A stretch of 64,000 nt of DNA, taken from positions 1,527,058 through 1,591,057 of the forward strand of contig CAWGTB010000003.1 of assembly GCA_963825405.1 (NCBI GenBank). The letters run 5' to 3'. The stretch's first letter is position 1, and the number at the start of each line of letters is the position of its first letter. A model generated the notes under the pieces. It saw only the letters and a program-made list of their open reading frames with translations. It did not search any database and was not told the DNA's origin. Positions 45,443-53,839 of this stretch are shown piece by piece. The stretch is from JACPNO01 sp963825405. GTDB lineage: Bacteria > Acidobacteriota > Terriglobia > Bryobacterales > Bryobacteraceae. Both the position numbers and the translations under genes were made by a program.

Positions 45443-46243
45443 ATGTCCCGGCCGGAAGTAATTTCGAGTCCCGCCAATCCGCTGCTCAAAGACGTGCGCC
45501 GCGCCATCGCCCGCGGCGGGCTTACGCAACAGGGTTTGTGTGTCGCCGAGACGTTTCATCTCCTCGAAGAAGCGCTGCGCAGCGATCGCGCGGTGCCGGT
45601 GATTCTGGTGGCTGAATCGGTCCGCTCGGCAGTGGAGAAGCATGTGCGCGGCTTGGCCAGCGTACGCGTGGTAGTGCTTGACGACGCCTTGTTTCAGAAT
45701 TTGTCGGGAACTGAATCCAGCCAGGGCGTGATTGCGCTGGTGGAATCGCCGGCCTGGAAGCTGGAGCAACTGCTGCGCGGCACGACACTGGTCTTGGTGC
45801 TTGACGGGCTGCAGGATCCGGGCAATGCCGGCGCGATCGTGCGCGCAGCGGAAGCGTTCGGCGCGACTGGCGTGATGTTCCTAAAAGGAACCGCCAGCCC
45901 GTTCAATCCCAAAACGCTGCGGGCATCGGCGGGTTCGCTGTTTCGCGTGCCGTTTGTGCATGGACTGGACCCGGCTCTGGCGTCCGCAGCGCTGAAACAA
46001 GCCAAGCTTGATGTGTACGCGGGCGTGTCCACGCCCGGCATTGTGAAAAAGCTGAGTGACGTGGACTTCCGGCGGCACTGCGCGATCATCATTGGCAGCG
46101 AAGGCCGCGGAGTACGCGCGACCTTGCGGGCTTCGGCCACGGACTTGACCATCCCCACGGTGGGCGTCGAATCGTTGAACGCGGCGATGGCGGCGACGGT
46201 GGTGCTTTATGAAGCGCACCGCCAGAGGGCGTCTGCCCGATGA
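45443..46243 (+). CDS. SpoU/TrmH family RNA 2'-O-methyltransferase
   Basis: A 266-residue protein: substrate-binding N-terminal domain (residues 1-100), then the SPOUT knot domain with Leu-Val-Leu-Asp-Gly-Leu-Gln-Asp-Pro-Gly-Asn-Ala-Gly-Ala-Ile-Val-Arg, Ile-Ile-Ile-Gly-Ser-Glu-Gly-Arg-Gly-Val and Ser-Leu-Asn-Ala-Ala-Met-Ala. These are the three SpoU motifs for SAM binding and catalysis. It methylates tRNA or rRNA ribose; the target is not predictable. The stop overlaps the start of rarA (ATGA), so they are coupled. Confidence 0.88.
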   Translation: MSRPEVISSPANPLLKDVRRAIARGGLTQQGLCVAETFHLLEEALRSDRAVPVILVAESVRSAVEKHVRGLASVRVVVLDDALFQNLSGTESSQGVIALVESPAWKLEQLLRGTTLVLVLDGLQDPGNAGAIVRAAEAFGATGVMFLKGTASPFNPKTLRASAGSLFRVPFVHGLDPALASAALKQAKLDVYAGVSTPGIVKKLSDVDFRRHCAIIIGSEGRGVRATLRASATDLTIPTVGVESLNAAMAATVVLYEAHRQRASAR

Positions 46244-47556
46244 GCTTGTTCGATACTACACCGCCGCAATTCAGCACCGACAAGCAGCGTCCGCTCGCCG
46301 ACCGCATGCGTCCACAGACGCTCGAAGAATACGCGGGTCAGGAGCATATTCTCGGGCCGGGCAAGCCGCTGCGCGCGCAGATCGATCACGATCAACTCAC
46401 ATCCATGATTTTGTGGGGGCCGCCAGGAGTAGGGAAGACCTCGCTCGCGCAGCTCATCGCTAGGATTACGCGCTGTGAATTTGTGTCGTTCAGTGCCGTA
46501 CTGACGGGCATAAAAGAGATCAAGGCGATCATGGCGGATGCCGAGCGGCTGCGGCGCTCCGGTCGGCGGACCATTGTATTCATTGACGAAATCCATCGTT
46601 TCAATAAGGCGCAGCAGGATGCGTTTCTGCCTTATGTGGAGCGCGGCGACATTATTCTGATCGGCGCGACCACGGAGAATCCGTCGTTCGAAGTGATCTC
46701 GGCGCTGCTGTCGCGCTCGAAAGTTTACGCGCTGCACGCGCTGGCGGCTCCGCGGATTGTCGCTCTGCTGGAGCGCGCGCTGCACGATAACGAACGCGGC
46801 TTGGGCGATCGCGGCATGCAGGCCTCGCACGAATTGCTGGAGCAGATTGCGATTCACTCAAATGGCGACGCGCGCGCGGCGTACAACACGCTGGAAGCGG
46901 CGGTGCGGGCTTCGGCGGGCACAGAGCTTGCGCGCGAGGCGGTGGAAGACGCCATCCAGCGCAAAGTGCTGCTCTACGACAAGTCGGGCGAAGAGCATTT
47001 CAATTTGATCTCGGCGCTGCACAAATCCGTGCGCTCGAGCGATCCCGATGCCGCGCTCTACTGGCTGACGCGCATGCTCGAAGCTGGCGAAGACCGGCTG
47101 TACATTGCGCGGCGCCTGGTGCGGATGGCCATCGAAGACATCAGCCTGGCGGACCCGCGCGCGCTCGAGCAGGCAATGGCCTGCATGCAGACTGTGCACT
47201 TTCTTGGGATTCCGGAAGGCGATCTGGCATTGGCGCAGGCGGCGATTTATCTGGCCGTGGCGCCGAAATCGGATGCCGCTTATCGCGCGCTTAGTCTGGT
47301 GCGCGAGGACGTGCAGAAGACCCAAGCCGAGCCGGTGCCGATGCATCTGCGCAATGCGCCGACTTCCGCCATGAAGCAGTGGGGTTACGGGGAAGGCTAC
47401 CAGCACGCGCATGCGTTCGAAGACGCGGTGACGGATATGGAGTGCCTGCCACCGTCGCTCGCCGGTCGCCGGTATTACGTGCCGACGGATCGCGGGTTAG
47501 AGAAGCGGATCGCGGAACGGATGGAAGAGATCCGGAAAGCTAAGGAAAAAACTTAA
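46240..47556 (+). CDS. rarA: Replication-associated recombination protein A (RarA/MgsA)
   Basis: A 438-residue AAA+ protein that acts at stalled replication forks. Walker A is Gly-Pro-Pro-Gly-Val-Gly-Lys-Thr-Ser (residues 60-68), Walker B Val-Phe-Ile-Asp-Glu-Ile-His-Arg-Phe-Asn-Lys, sensor Ile-Gly-Ala-Thr-Thr-Glu-Asn-Pro. The C-terminal part has the family tetramerisation domain with Lys-Ser-Val-Arg-Ser-Ser-Asp-Pro-Asp-Ala-Ala. The length matches the family. The stop codon lies inside the dispersed repeat at 47555. Confidence 0.95.
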   Translation: MSLFDTTPPQFSTDKQRPLADRMRPQTLEEYAGQEHILGPGKPLRAQIDHDQLTSMILWGPPGVGKTSLAQLIARITRCEFVSFSAVLTGIKEIKAIMADAERLRRSGRRTIVFIDEIHRFNKAQQDAFLPYVERGDIILIGATTENPSFEVISALLSRSKVYALHALAAPRIVALLERALHDNERGLGDRGMQASHELLEQIAIHSNGDARAAYNTLEAAVRASAGTELAREAVEDAIQRKVLLYDKSGEEHFNLISALHKSVRSSDPDAALYWLTRMLEAGEDRLYIARRLVRMAIEDISLADPRALEQAMACMQTVHFLGIPEGDLALAQAAIYLAVAPKSDAAYRALSLVREDVQKTQAEPVPMHLRNAPTSAMKQWGYGEGYQHAHAFEDAVTDMECLPPSLAGRRYYVPTDRGLEKRIAERMEEIRKAKEKT

Positions 47557-47592
47557 GACATTTCTCGCAGAGGCGCAGAGAACGCAGAGAAA
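47555..47592. repeat. Dispersed repeat, half-copy (copy 2)
   Basis: The sequence repeats the left arm of the repeat at 44726 with one change (AGGCGCAGAG instead of AGACGCAGAG) and a further CGCAGAG unit. It overlaps the rarA stop codon by two bases and separates rarA from the convergent amidase gene. No right arm is visible. Confidence 0.7.
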
Positions 47593-47604
47593 TACGCTCA
47601 TTTC

Positions 47605-48672
47605 TCATTGAGAGCCGTTCCCTAATTCGGCCGTCGCCTGCCGGTACCGGCGCTGCAGAGTCTTGCGGTAGTCGGTGACATTCATATCGGCGCCGGCTGC
47701 GGCGCTCGCCAATTGGTTTTCGGCGACCGCCAGTCCCGCCCAGCGATCCGCTCCCAGAGTGCCAAGAAAGTTCGCATCGAAGTCGAACCCGAAGACGGCA
47801 ATCGAGGGGAGTGCCGTCTCGTATCCGGCGCGCAACCCGAGTTCCCGGAAGGGAAAATTCTTGGCCCAGTCCGTGTGATAGCCAATGCGCCGATTGCTCG
47901 GGTTTACCGAAACCTGAGCATGGGTCACACAGTTACCTTCCGGAATGCCATATTTCGAGCGCAGCATCTCAGTCAACACACGCGCGGCAAAGAGCTGCGC
48001 CGGGTTGTTGGCATATCCATCCGGCGTGGTTCCGGTCTGACCTTCGAATGACACGCCGATAAAGCTCTGGTTGAGGTTCAGATACACATTGAGCTCGTCG
48101 GCCCAAATCGAGAAGCCAGCGTGGCGAGCGGCGGCGGTTTCTTCCACGACCCGGTGAACCAGCCCGAATCGGTCGATGACGAAATGATAGAGGCCGTTCT
48201 GCTGCACATAGGCCAGGGTGGCCAGGCTGTCTCGCCGGAGGCTGTCACGAAGGGGAGCTTCGAAAGGAACTGTGTGGCTCTCGGTGGTGTGATACACGAT
48301 GCCGGCCGGGTACGAACGCACTTCGGAGAGCTCGAGCGAACCGCGGCGAAGGCTACGGTACTGGCGAGACGGTGCCTGAACTCGAAAATCGTCATCGATG
48401 CGAAGGCCATTGCTGTAGGTTTCCACGCCGGCACGGCTTTCGATCAGCCACACGGCAGGCGGCGCTGAGGTTTCCGGGATAGCTGCTGGAAGGGAAGGGG
48501 AAGCTACCGCGGCAGCCGGGACGGCGAGGTGCGAATCCAGATCCAACGCTACCGCGCTGGCGGCCACCAGCAGAACTCCCGCCGCCCATATTAGACGGGT
48601 GCTCAACGCCGATCCGGGCTGAAGAACTGCGTAGCCGGCCAGTTCCATAAGTGCCGAGGCAGAGGTCATCAA
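47605..48672 (-). CDS. N-acetylmuramoyl-L-alanine amidase-like membrane protein
   Basis: A 355-residue protein with one N-terminal membrane segment (Ile-Trp-Ala-Ala-Gly-Val-Leu-Leu-Val-Ala-Ala-Ser) and a Pro/Ala linker. The amidase_2 type domain begins at Gly-Ile-Val-Tyr-His-Thr-Thr-Glu-Ser, with a further His in Asn-Cys-Val-Thr-His-Ala-Gln-Val and the segment Arg-Ile-Gly-Tyr-His-Thr-Asp-Trp. These are the candidate zinc-binding residues. It probably acts on peptidoglycan in the periplasm. The extreme N-terminus is uncertain: adjacent Met codons allow starts a few residues apart. Confidence 0.78.
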   Translation of the reverse strand: MMTSASALMELAGYAVLQPGSALSTRLIWAAGVLLVAASAVALDLDSHLAVPAAAVASPSLPAAIPETSAPPAVWLIESRAGVETYSNGLRIDDDFRVQAPSRQYRSLRRGSLELSEVRSYPAGIVYHTTESHTVPFEAPLRDSLRRDSLATLAYVQQNGLYHFVIDRFGLVHRVVEETAAARHAGFSIWADELNVYLNLNQSFIGVSFEGQTGTTPDGYANNPAQLFAARVLTEMLRSKYGIPEGNCVTHAQVSVNPSNRRIGYHTDWAKNFPFRELGLRAGYETALPSIAVFGFDFDANFLGTLGADRWAGLAVAENQLASAAAGADMNVTDYRKTLQRRYRQATAELGNGSQ

Positions 48673-48719
48673 TAGTGCAGTGCACTCGGCCCGGAGTTTC
48701 TCTCAGTGAAACCTGAGGG

Positions 48720-49867
48720 CTAGGGTTCCATCCAGCCAGTAAGTGCTTGGAATTTTCCCTCTTTGAGCTCGCAGATGAATCCCGCTCGCTGGGCGTGATG
48801 GTTGGATTTAGAAAATGTGACTGCCGGAAGAATTCCGCCACTATCCCAATTGCGGATGGTTTCCATGGCATCGACGAAGCTCTCACGCGTCAAATTCTTG
48901 CCGGCGCGGCTGAGGCCTTCGATCACCAACCGGCCAAACACGTAGCCGTAGAGCGAATAGCGGTTCAGCGGATGCTGCGGATAGTGCCTGGCCATCAGCC
49001 GGCGATACTCGGCGATTCCGGCTTCAGCACTCTGCGCAGGGTCCGGATAGTAGCAGAATCCGAGTGTGCCCTCCGCGTAGCCGCCGGGCACGTTGAGGTA
49101 TTGCTCGTCGGTCAAGCGGCCCGGAGGAAACCATGCGGACGTTGCGCCAGTCGAGCGCGGCTTTGGCTTCCATCACCCGCTTGGCTTGCGGCGGATAAAG
49201 GGCCAGGATAATCGCGTCGGGCGCTGCCTGCTTCAGCTTTTCAATTTCGCCGCTGAGGGCGCCAGGGTTGGGCACATCGATGGCTTGCGCGCCGGTGATC
49301 GTGTAGCCAAACTCGGCGGCGTGCTCTTTCAGGCGATCCAGAAAAAACTGGCCATAGATGTTAGCGTCATGCACGATGGCGATTTTCTTGAATCCGCGCG
49401 TCTGGGAGAGATAGCGGAGCATCACCTGGCTCTCGCCGGCGTAGCGCGGATACGACGTAAACACGTAGCGGGCGGCGTCGGTGGTGACAAGCGCGGTGTG
49501 CGGAAACAGGTACGGTACCTTTTTCTCGGCGGCGTACGAAGCGAGGGTGACCGACGCGGGTCCGCCAAAATTGAGCAGCGCGAAGACCTGATCCTGCTCG
49601 ACCAGGCGTTTAGCGTTAGCGACCGCGTCATTCACCGTGGCGCATCCGTTGCGCGTGTACGAACGGGTGCTGATCTTCCGGCCGAGAATGCCGCCGTTAT
49701 CATTGGCGTTCTTGATGGCCAGCTGGAACCCCAGATTCTCTTCGTCGAGCGAAAAGCAGTTGGAGGGACCCTCAATGCCGAGCAGGATTGTATCGGTAGA
49801 CACTCCGGGCTCGGCGGCAGCCAAATAAGGTTAAGAGAGCGATCGCGAGGCCGGGTCCAAAGCGCAT
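48720..49867 (-). CDS. ABC transporter substrate-binding protein, branched-chain amino acid type (frameshifted)
   Basis: A periplasmic binding protein of the Peripla_BP_6 type. The ATG at 49867 opens a signal peptide (Arg-Phe-Gly-Pro-Gly-Leu-Ala-Ile-Ala-Leu-Leu-Thr-Leu-Phe) that loses frame through one extra base at about 49820; it then continues Ala-Ala-Ala-Glu-Pro-Gly-Val-Ser. A second extra base near 49108 follows Val-Ser-Ser-Gly-Pro-Leu and the true chain continues Thr-Asp-Glu-Gln-Tyr-Leu. Corrected, it has 381 residues. Typical motifs include Asn-Asp-Asn-Gly-Gly-Ile-Leu-Gly-Arg and Ala-Ile-Val-His-Asp. No permease or ATPase gene is adjacent; some acidobacterial copies act as sensors or scavengers. 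Confidence 0.82.
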
Positions 49868-49931
49868 TCGGGAAATCTACCGCACATCGCCCGAGGTAGC
49901 AAGGATCCCGGCCCGCCGCAGGGGTTCGTAT

Positions 49932-50606
49932 TTAGTTCCGATCGCCGAACGTGTAGCCGAGCCAGACTGTGCCCTCCGGCACCGCGTTGCTGCCAAACTG
50001 GTCGGTGAGGCCGGGCACGTAGTGCAGGTCAAACTGCGGGCGAATGAACAGATGCTGCGAGAGAAATAACTGCAGCCCTATTCCGGCGTGGAGCTGAAAA
50101 TGGGTCGAATTCCCAACTGTCTGGGATACGTTGGAGCATACGGCAGTCCCAACACAGGCATTCTGCGAAACGGCAAAATTGGTGCTCGCGCCGCCAATAC
50201 CGGCCTGCAATTGCAGTTGCACCCGCTTCTCATTGATAGGAGCATAAATGCCATTGAAATCGTAAAATGTTTGGCGGTATTGCAGCGGGCCATAGTCGCT
50301 TCTGGAAGGCTGCAGATTTACTTCGGCGCCGAAACCCAGATGCTTCTGGATCATCACATCGCCTCCCAGGCCGAGAAAGAAACCGCCCAGCCCGGGGTTC
50401 GCCTGGCAAAATGTGTCACCCGAGGAGGGAGAGCAGGAGCCAAACGGATTCGTGAGCGAGCTCGCATTATCAAGGCCCGATCCGTTTGACCCAACCCGGG
50501 CGGTACCGAAGCCGATATTGAGGTCAATGGATCGCTGCGCGTTGGCAATTGGAGAGAGGCACATAGCCAAGGAAAGCAAGGGAAGGCAACAGAATATTCG
50601 TCTCAC
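49932..50606 (-). CDS. Outer-membrane beta-barrel protein
   Basis: A 224-residue protein with a signal peptide (Cys-Leu-Pro-Leu-Leu-Ser-Leu-Ala-Met-Cys-Leu) and alternating beta strands with aromatic ends; the last strand reads Val-Trp-Leu-Gly-Tyr-Thr-Phe-Gly-Asp. This is the size and pattern of small 8-stranded OmpA/OmpX-like barrels. The specific role is unknown. It lies alone between the binding protein and the two-component system, on the same strand as both. Confidence 0.7.
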   Translation of the reverse strand: MRRIFCCLPLLSLAMCLSPIANAQRSIDLNIGFGTARVGSNGSGLDNASSLTNPFGSCSPSSGDTFCQANPGLGGFFLGLGGDVMIQKHLGFGAEVNLQPSRSDYGPLQYRQTFYDFNGIYAPINEKRVQLQLQAGIGGASTNFAVSQNACVGTAVCSNVSQTVGNSTHFQLHAGIGLQLFLSQHLFIRPQFDLHYVPGLTDQFGSNAVPEGTVWLGYTFGDRN

Positions 50607-50765
50607 GTTGGAAATCTCCTTTGGGTCTGCGGACCTCGTTGGTTCAGATCACAGCGAATGCCGTGATATCAAATCCGACGCAGGTACAGCCGGGTTCGTT
50701 TCACCGGGGCGCAAAAGAGACGAAACTGGGATTACAGGTTGTATAAGCGCCAATACAGTTTTGAA

Positions 50766-51401
50766 TTATGCCGAACGCTCGCTGGTGATCATCCCATGCT
50801 CGATCGCGTAACGTGTAAAATCTGCAACCGTTCGCAAGTTAAGCTCCTGAGTAAGTTCCGCTTTGTGAAATTCCACGGTCTTCACGGAAATGCTCAAAAT
50901 ACCGGCGATTTCTTTGCGGCTATGACCCTCGGCAACGAGCTGCAGGACTTCGCGCCGGCGTGGCGTGAGACCATCCGATCTCGCAGTGCCAGCTAATAAC
51001 TCGAGAGCGTTGCGGGCCACCAGTGGGCTTACATAGAAATTCCCTTTCAGCACTTCCCGAATGGCTGTGAGCAGCTCGGATGCCGCCGCCCGCTTCAACA
51101 GGTAGCCCGCGGCGCCGGCGCGAAAGGCCTCGGTCACGTATTCCCGGTCGCCGTGCATCGTCAGGAAAATCAGCTTGGCCGACGGCAGGGTCTTGCGAAG
51201 CTGGTGGGCGGCGTCAATGCCGTTCAGAAGCGGCATGGAGATATCGAGCAGAATCACATCCGGCCTGAGTGTCCGGGCGGACGCAAGCAGCGCCTGCCCA
51301 TCGCCTACGCAACCGATCAGCTCGAACTCGGGCTCGAGCATCAGGCGAATGCCATCCAACAGCAAGGTGTGATCGTCGGCGAGTAGCAGGCGTGTGCGCA
51401 T
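50766..51401 (-). CDS. NarL/FixJ-type response regulator with LuxR HTH
   Basis: A 211-residue regulator. The receiver domain has Asp-Asp-His near residue 10, the phospho-acceptor Asp53 in Leu-Leu-Asp-Ile-Ser-Met-Pro, and Leu-Leu-Lys-Arg. The C-terminal GerE/LuxR helix-turn-helix has Leu-Thr-Pro-Arg-Arg-Arg-Glu-Val-Leu-Gln-Leu-Val-Ala-Glu-Gly and Lys-Glu-Ile-Ala. It is 15 bp downstream of the histidine kinase and forms a cognate pair with it. Targets are unknown. Confidence 0.92.
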   Translation of the reverse strand: MRTRLLLADDHTLLLDGIRLMLEPEFELIGCVGDGQALLASARTLRPDVILLDISMPLLNGIDAAHQLRKTLPSAKLIFLTMHGDREYVTEAFRAGAAGYLLKRAAASELLTAIREVLKGNFYVSPLVARNALELLAGTARSDGLTPRRREVLQLVAEGHSRKEIAGILSISVKTVEFHKAELTQELNLRTVADFTRYAIEHGMITSERSA

Positions 51402-51416
51402 GAAAGCTCCTTAGGT

Positions 51417-52277
51417 TTACAGCGGAATTCGGATGGTGATAACGACGCCATGGCCGGGTCGTGTATGCAGTGAGAAATCTCCGTCAACCAGGTTGACGCG
51501 TTCATGCATGGCGATCAGGCCCAGGCCGCCGTTGCCCGCCGCTGAGTTCTGATCAAAGCCGATGCCGCGGTCTCGAATGGATAGGAACAACTGGTTGCGA
51601 AGTCCCGCGAGGACGATGGTCGCGCTGGTTTTGCCCGCGTGTTTGGCAACATTGCGCAGCGCCTCCTGCACCACGCGGTAGAGAGAGCTGGCGATCTCAG
51701 GAGGAATGTGCGCCGGCACGTTACGGGCTGTCAGCCGCACAGGAAGGTGCTCGCGGGCGGCGAATTCGCGAATGAACGCCCGCAGAGCGGCGGAGAGTCC
51801 CAAATGATCGAGCGATGAGGGATGAAGCTGGTGCGCAATACGGCGAACGTTGTTGGCCAAGGCGCCCACGCCGTCGCGGATGCCTAGCAGTTGACGCTTC
51901 TCATCGCCCATTTGAGGGGGCAGGCGTTGTTCAAGCATCTCGATATCGAATTGCAGCTTTGCCATTTCCTGGCTGAGCTCATCGTGCAACTGCCGGGAAA
52001 CGCGCCGGCGCTCATCTTCCTGGCTGTGCAGCAGGCTTGCGGTCAACGCGCGCAATTCCTCATGGGTGCGAAGCAGAGCCGCTTCGCTATCCAGCAGCGC
52101 AGCTTCGGCCTGGCGGAGCCTCCCGCGCTCCTCGAGGAGCAGACGCCCTGTCCCCTTCAGGACAAGGCTCTCCGTCAGCGGGAACGCAATGCGGCCGCGA
52201 GTGAGCACTTTCTCCTGCGCTTGAGATATCGTTCGGCGGACGACGGCGCGCCGCTCCAGGACCTTCGTTTTTTCCAT
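51417..52277 (-). CDS. NarX-type sensor histidine kinase
   Basis: A 286-residue kinase with a coiled-coil region (residues ~50-85), then the HisKA_3 dimerisation domain with phospho-His98 in Glu-Asp-Glu-Arg-Arg-Arg-Val-Ser-Arg-Gln-Leu-His-Asp-Glu. The HATPase domain has N-box Gln-Glu-Ala-Leu-Arg-Asn-Val-Ala-Lys-His, G1 Asp-Arg-Gly-Ile-Gly-Phe-Asp and G2 Gly-Gly-Leu-Gly-Leu. As read, it is soluble: no sensor or membrane region. The preceding membrane protein overlaps its start by about 100 bp in another frame, so the two may be parts of one sensor split by a frame error. Confidence 0.88.
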   Translation of the reverse strand: MEKTKVLERRAVVRRTISQAQEKVLTRGRIAFPLTESLVLKGTGRLLLEERGRLRQAEAALLDSEAALLRTHEELRALTASLLHSQEDERRRVSRQLHDELSQEMAKLQFDIEMLEQRLPPQMGDEKRQLLGIRDGVGALANNVRRIAHQLHPSSLDHLGLSAALRAFIREFAAREHLPVRLTARNVPAHIPPEIASSLYRVVQEALRNVAKHAGKTSATIVLAGLRNQLFLSIRDRGIGFDQNSAAGNGGLGLIAMHERVNLVDGDFSLHTRPGHGVVITIRIPL

Positions 52278-52540
52278 GTGGGAGTGTGATACGCGCGAAC
52301 CGCTTTTGCCGGATTGCGCGGTGGGGAAACTGGCTCAATGATCGTTGCTTCAGGCGCCGGAGTCAATATAGCCCGCCGCTTGCGCAGGAAGATGCTGACG
52401 TAGAACAACACGGCCCCGAGCAGCGCGATCGTCGCCGTTTCCGCGGCCACCGGTGTGAATGGACGTGGAACTGCCGCCAGGCGGATGGGCAGCAGCAAAG
52501 CAAGAGCTGTCAGGAACAAAAAAGTAATTGCCCTTCTCAA
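52175..52540 (-). CDS. Small two-helix membrane protein overlapping the kinase start
   Basis: From a TTG at 52540 with AGGAG eight bases upstream. About 121 residues: two hydrophobic helices (Phe-Leu-Phe-Leu-Thr-Ala-Leu-Ala-Leu-Leu and Ile-Ala-Leu-Leu-Gly-Ala-Val-Leu-Phe-Tyr-Val), then a basic tail. The helix followed by Leu-Arg-Lys-Arg-Arg resembles a PEP-CTERM-like end or just a membrane anchor. The tail reads into the kinase gene in another frame for 100 bp. Either a genuine overlapping gene or the N-terminal sensor part of the kinase separated by a frameshift; the downstream 100 bp are poor in this frame. Confidence 0.45.
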   Translation of the reverse strand: MRRAITFLFLTALALLLPIRLAAVPRPFTPVAAETATIALLGAVLFYVSIFLRKRRAILTPAPEATIIEPVSPPRNPAKAVRAYHTPTWKKRRSWSGAPSSAERYLKRRRKCSLAAALRSR

Positions 52541-52837
52541 GGAAGTGGCTCCTAGGGAATTTAAAGGTGAGAGTGCCGGCACGCAATGCCGGGATACAGG
52601 CAATCTGGCAATCGCTGAGGTATGCCATTAATCTAACAGGCGCCAAGTGTCCGCGGATACTGGGCAGTGTCCCAGTTCCAAGTTAAAAGAAGCCTAGGAG
52701 TATACTTTTGAATCGCCTTTCCGATGGGCCTAAGGTCCGCGTAAAGGGCTTAGCCCGCTCGCCAGTGTTTCTAATTTAACCTGACTTCCTGCCCGAGCAA
52801 CGCGGACACCGGGCACAAACAAGGAAGGAAGGTTTTC

Positions 52838-53839
52838 ATGCTGCCCGCCCGCGCCAATCTGGAACATCTCAAGAACGAAGCCAAGAAATTATTGAGAGAA
52901 ATGCGCTTGCAGAATTCCGGCGCAACTCTGACCGCCGCGCAACTCGCCGTGGCGCGCAGCTATGGGTTTGCCAGTTGGCGCAAGCTGAAGGCTTATGTCG
53001 ACGCGCTTCATCATGAGGGCGCGCGTCTGGTCAACGCAGTTCGCAGCGGCGATCTAGCCACCCTGAGCACGATTCTGGATCAGAATCCCGAACTGGTGAA
53101 TGCGGCCACCGATCTGGATCGGACTCTGCGGCCGAGCGACGCCTTGGCGATGCGCCTGATCCACCTGGCGGTCGCTGAGAATCGCAGGGACGTCGCAGCA
53201 CTGCTGATCGAGCGCGGCGCCGACTTAAATGTCCGCAACGCGGATGGGCGGCTGCCGCTCCACGATTGCTTCGAGCTGGGGCGCGACGAGTTCGCCAAGT
53301 TTCTGCTGGCCGCGGGCGCCGAAGCCGACATCTGCTCGGCGGCCGCCTATGGCATGCTCGACCGTTTGCGAGAAATCCTCGAGCGTGAACCGCAGCAGGC
53401 CAACGATCTGCAGACCGGCATTTTGCCATTTGGCTGGTGCGTATACGGCAATCAGGCGGAAGCGGCGCACCTATTGCTGGAACACGGCGCGGTGATCGAT
53501 CGTCCGCCTTACGACGTCGAGGCGTGGGGGCCCGTGGCGCACCTCGCAAACACAAACATGGCACGCATCCTGCTCGAGCACGGCGCCAATCCGAATTGCC
53601 GCAACGACGAAGGAGATACGCCTATGCACGCCGCGATCAAGAGCCGACTGGTACTGGAGCCCACTGCGTTCATCGAACTATTCCTGGCTGCCGGAGCCGA
53701 TCGCGCGATCCGCAATAACGAGAGGCGCACCGCCGTTGAGGAGGCGCGACTGCAAGTGGGCAAGGCGGCGGAGACCTACTTTCCCGCCCGGCCTATCGCG
53801 ACGAAAAGATTAGAGCGCGTGATCGAGTTGCTGGGCTAG
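52838..53839 (+). CDS. Ankyrin-repeat protein
   Basis: A 333-residue protein with the purine-rich AAGGAAGGAAGG a few bases before the ATG. The N-terminal 60 residues form a basic helical segment (Leu-Lys-Asn-Glu-Ala-Lys-Lys-Leu-Leu-Arg-Glu) seen in some acidobacterial ankyrin proteins. The rest is about five to six ankyrin repeats (Ala-Leu-Leu-Ile-Glu-Arg-Gly-Ala-Asp-Leu-Asn, Leu-Leu-Glu-His-Gly-Ala-Asn-Pro-Asn). It is likely a cytosolic protein-binding scaffold; the partner is unknown. Its stop overlaps the convergent fumarylacetoacetase gene by 30 bp. The 297 bp before it hold no visible gene. Confidence 0.85.
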   Translation: MLPARANLEHLKNEAKKLLREMRLQNSGATLTAAQLAVARSYGFASWRKLKAYVDALHHEGARLVNAVRSGDLATLSTILDQNPELVNAATDLDRTLRPSDALAMRLIHLAVAENRRDVAALLIERGADLNVRNADGRLPLHDCFELGRDEFAKFLLAAGAEADICSAAAYGMLDRLREILEREPQQANDLQTGILPFGWCVYGNQAEAAHLLLEHGAVIDRPPYDVEAWGPVAHLANTNMARILLEHGANPNCRNDEGDTPMHAAIKSRLVLEPTAFIELFLAAGADRAIRNNERRTAVEEARLQVGKAAETYFPARPIATKRLERVIELLG

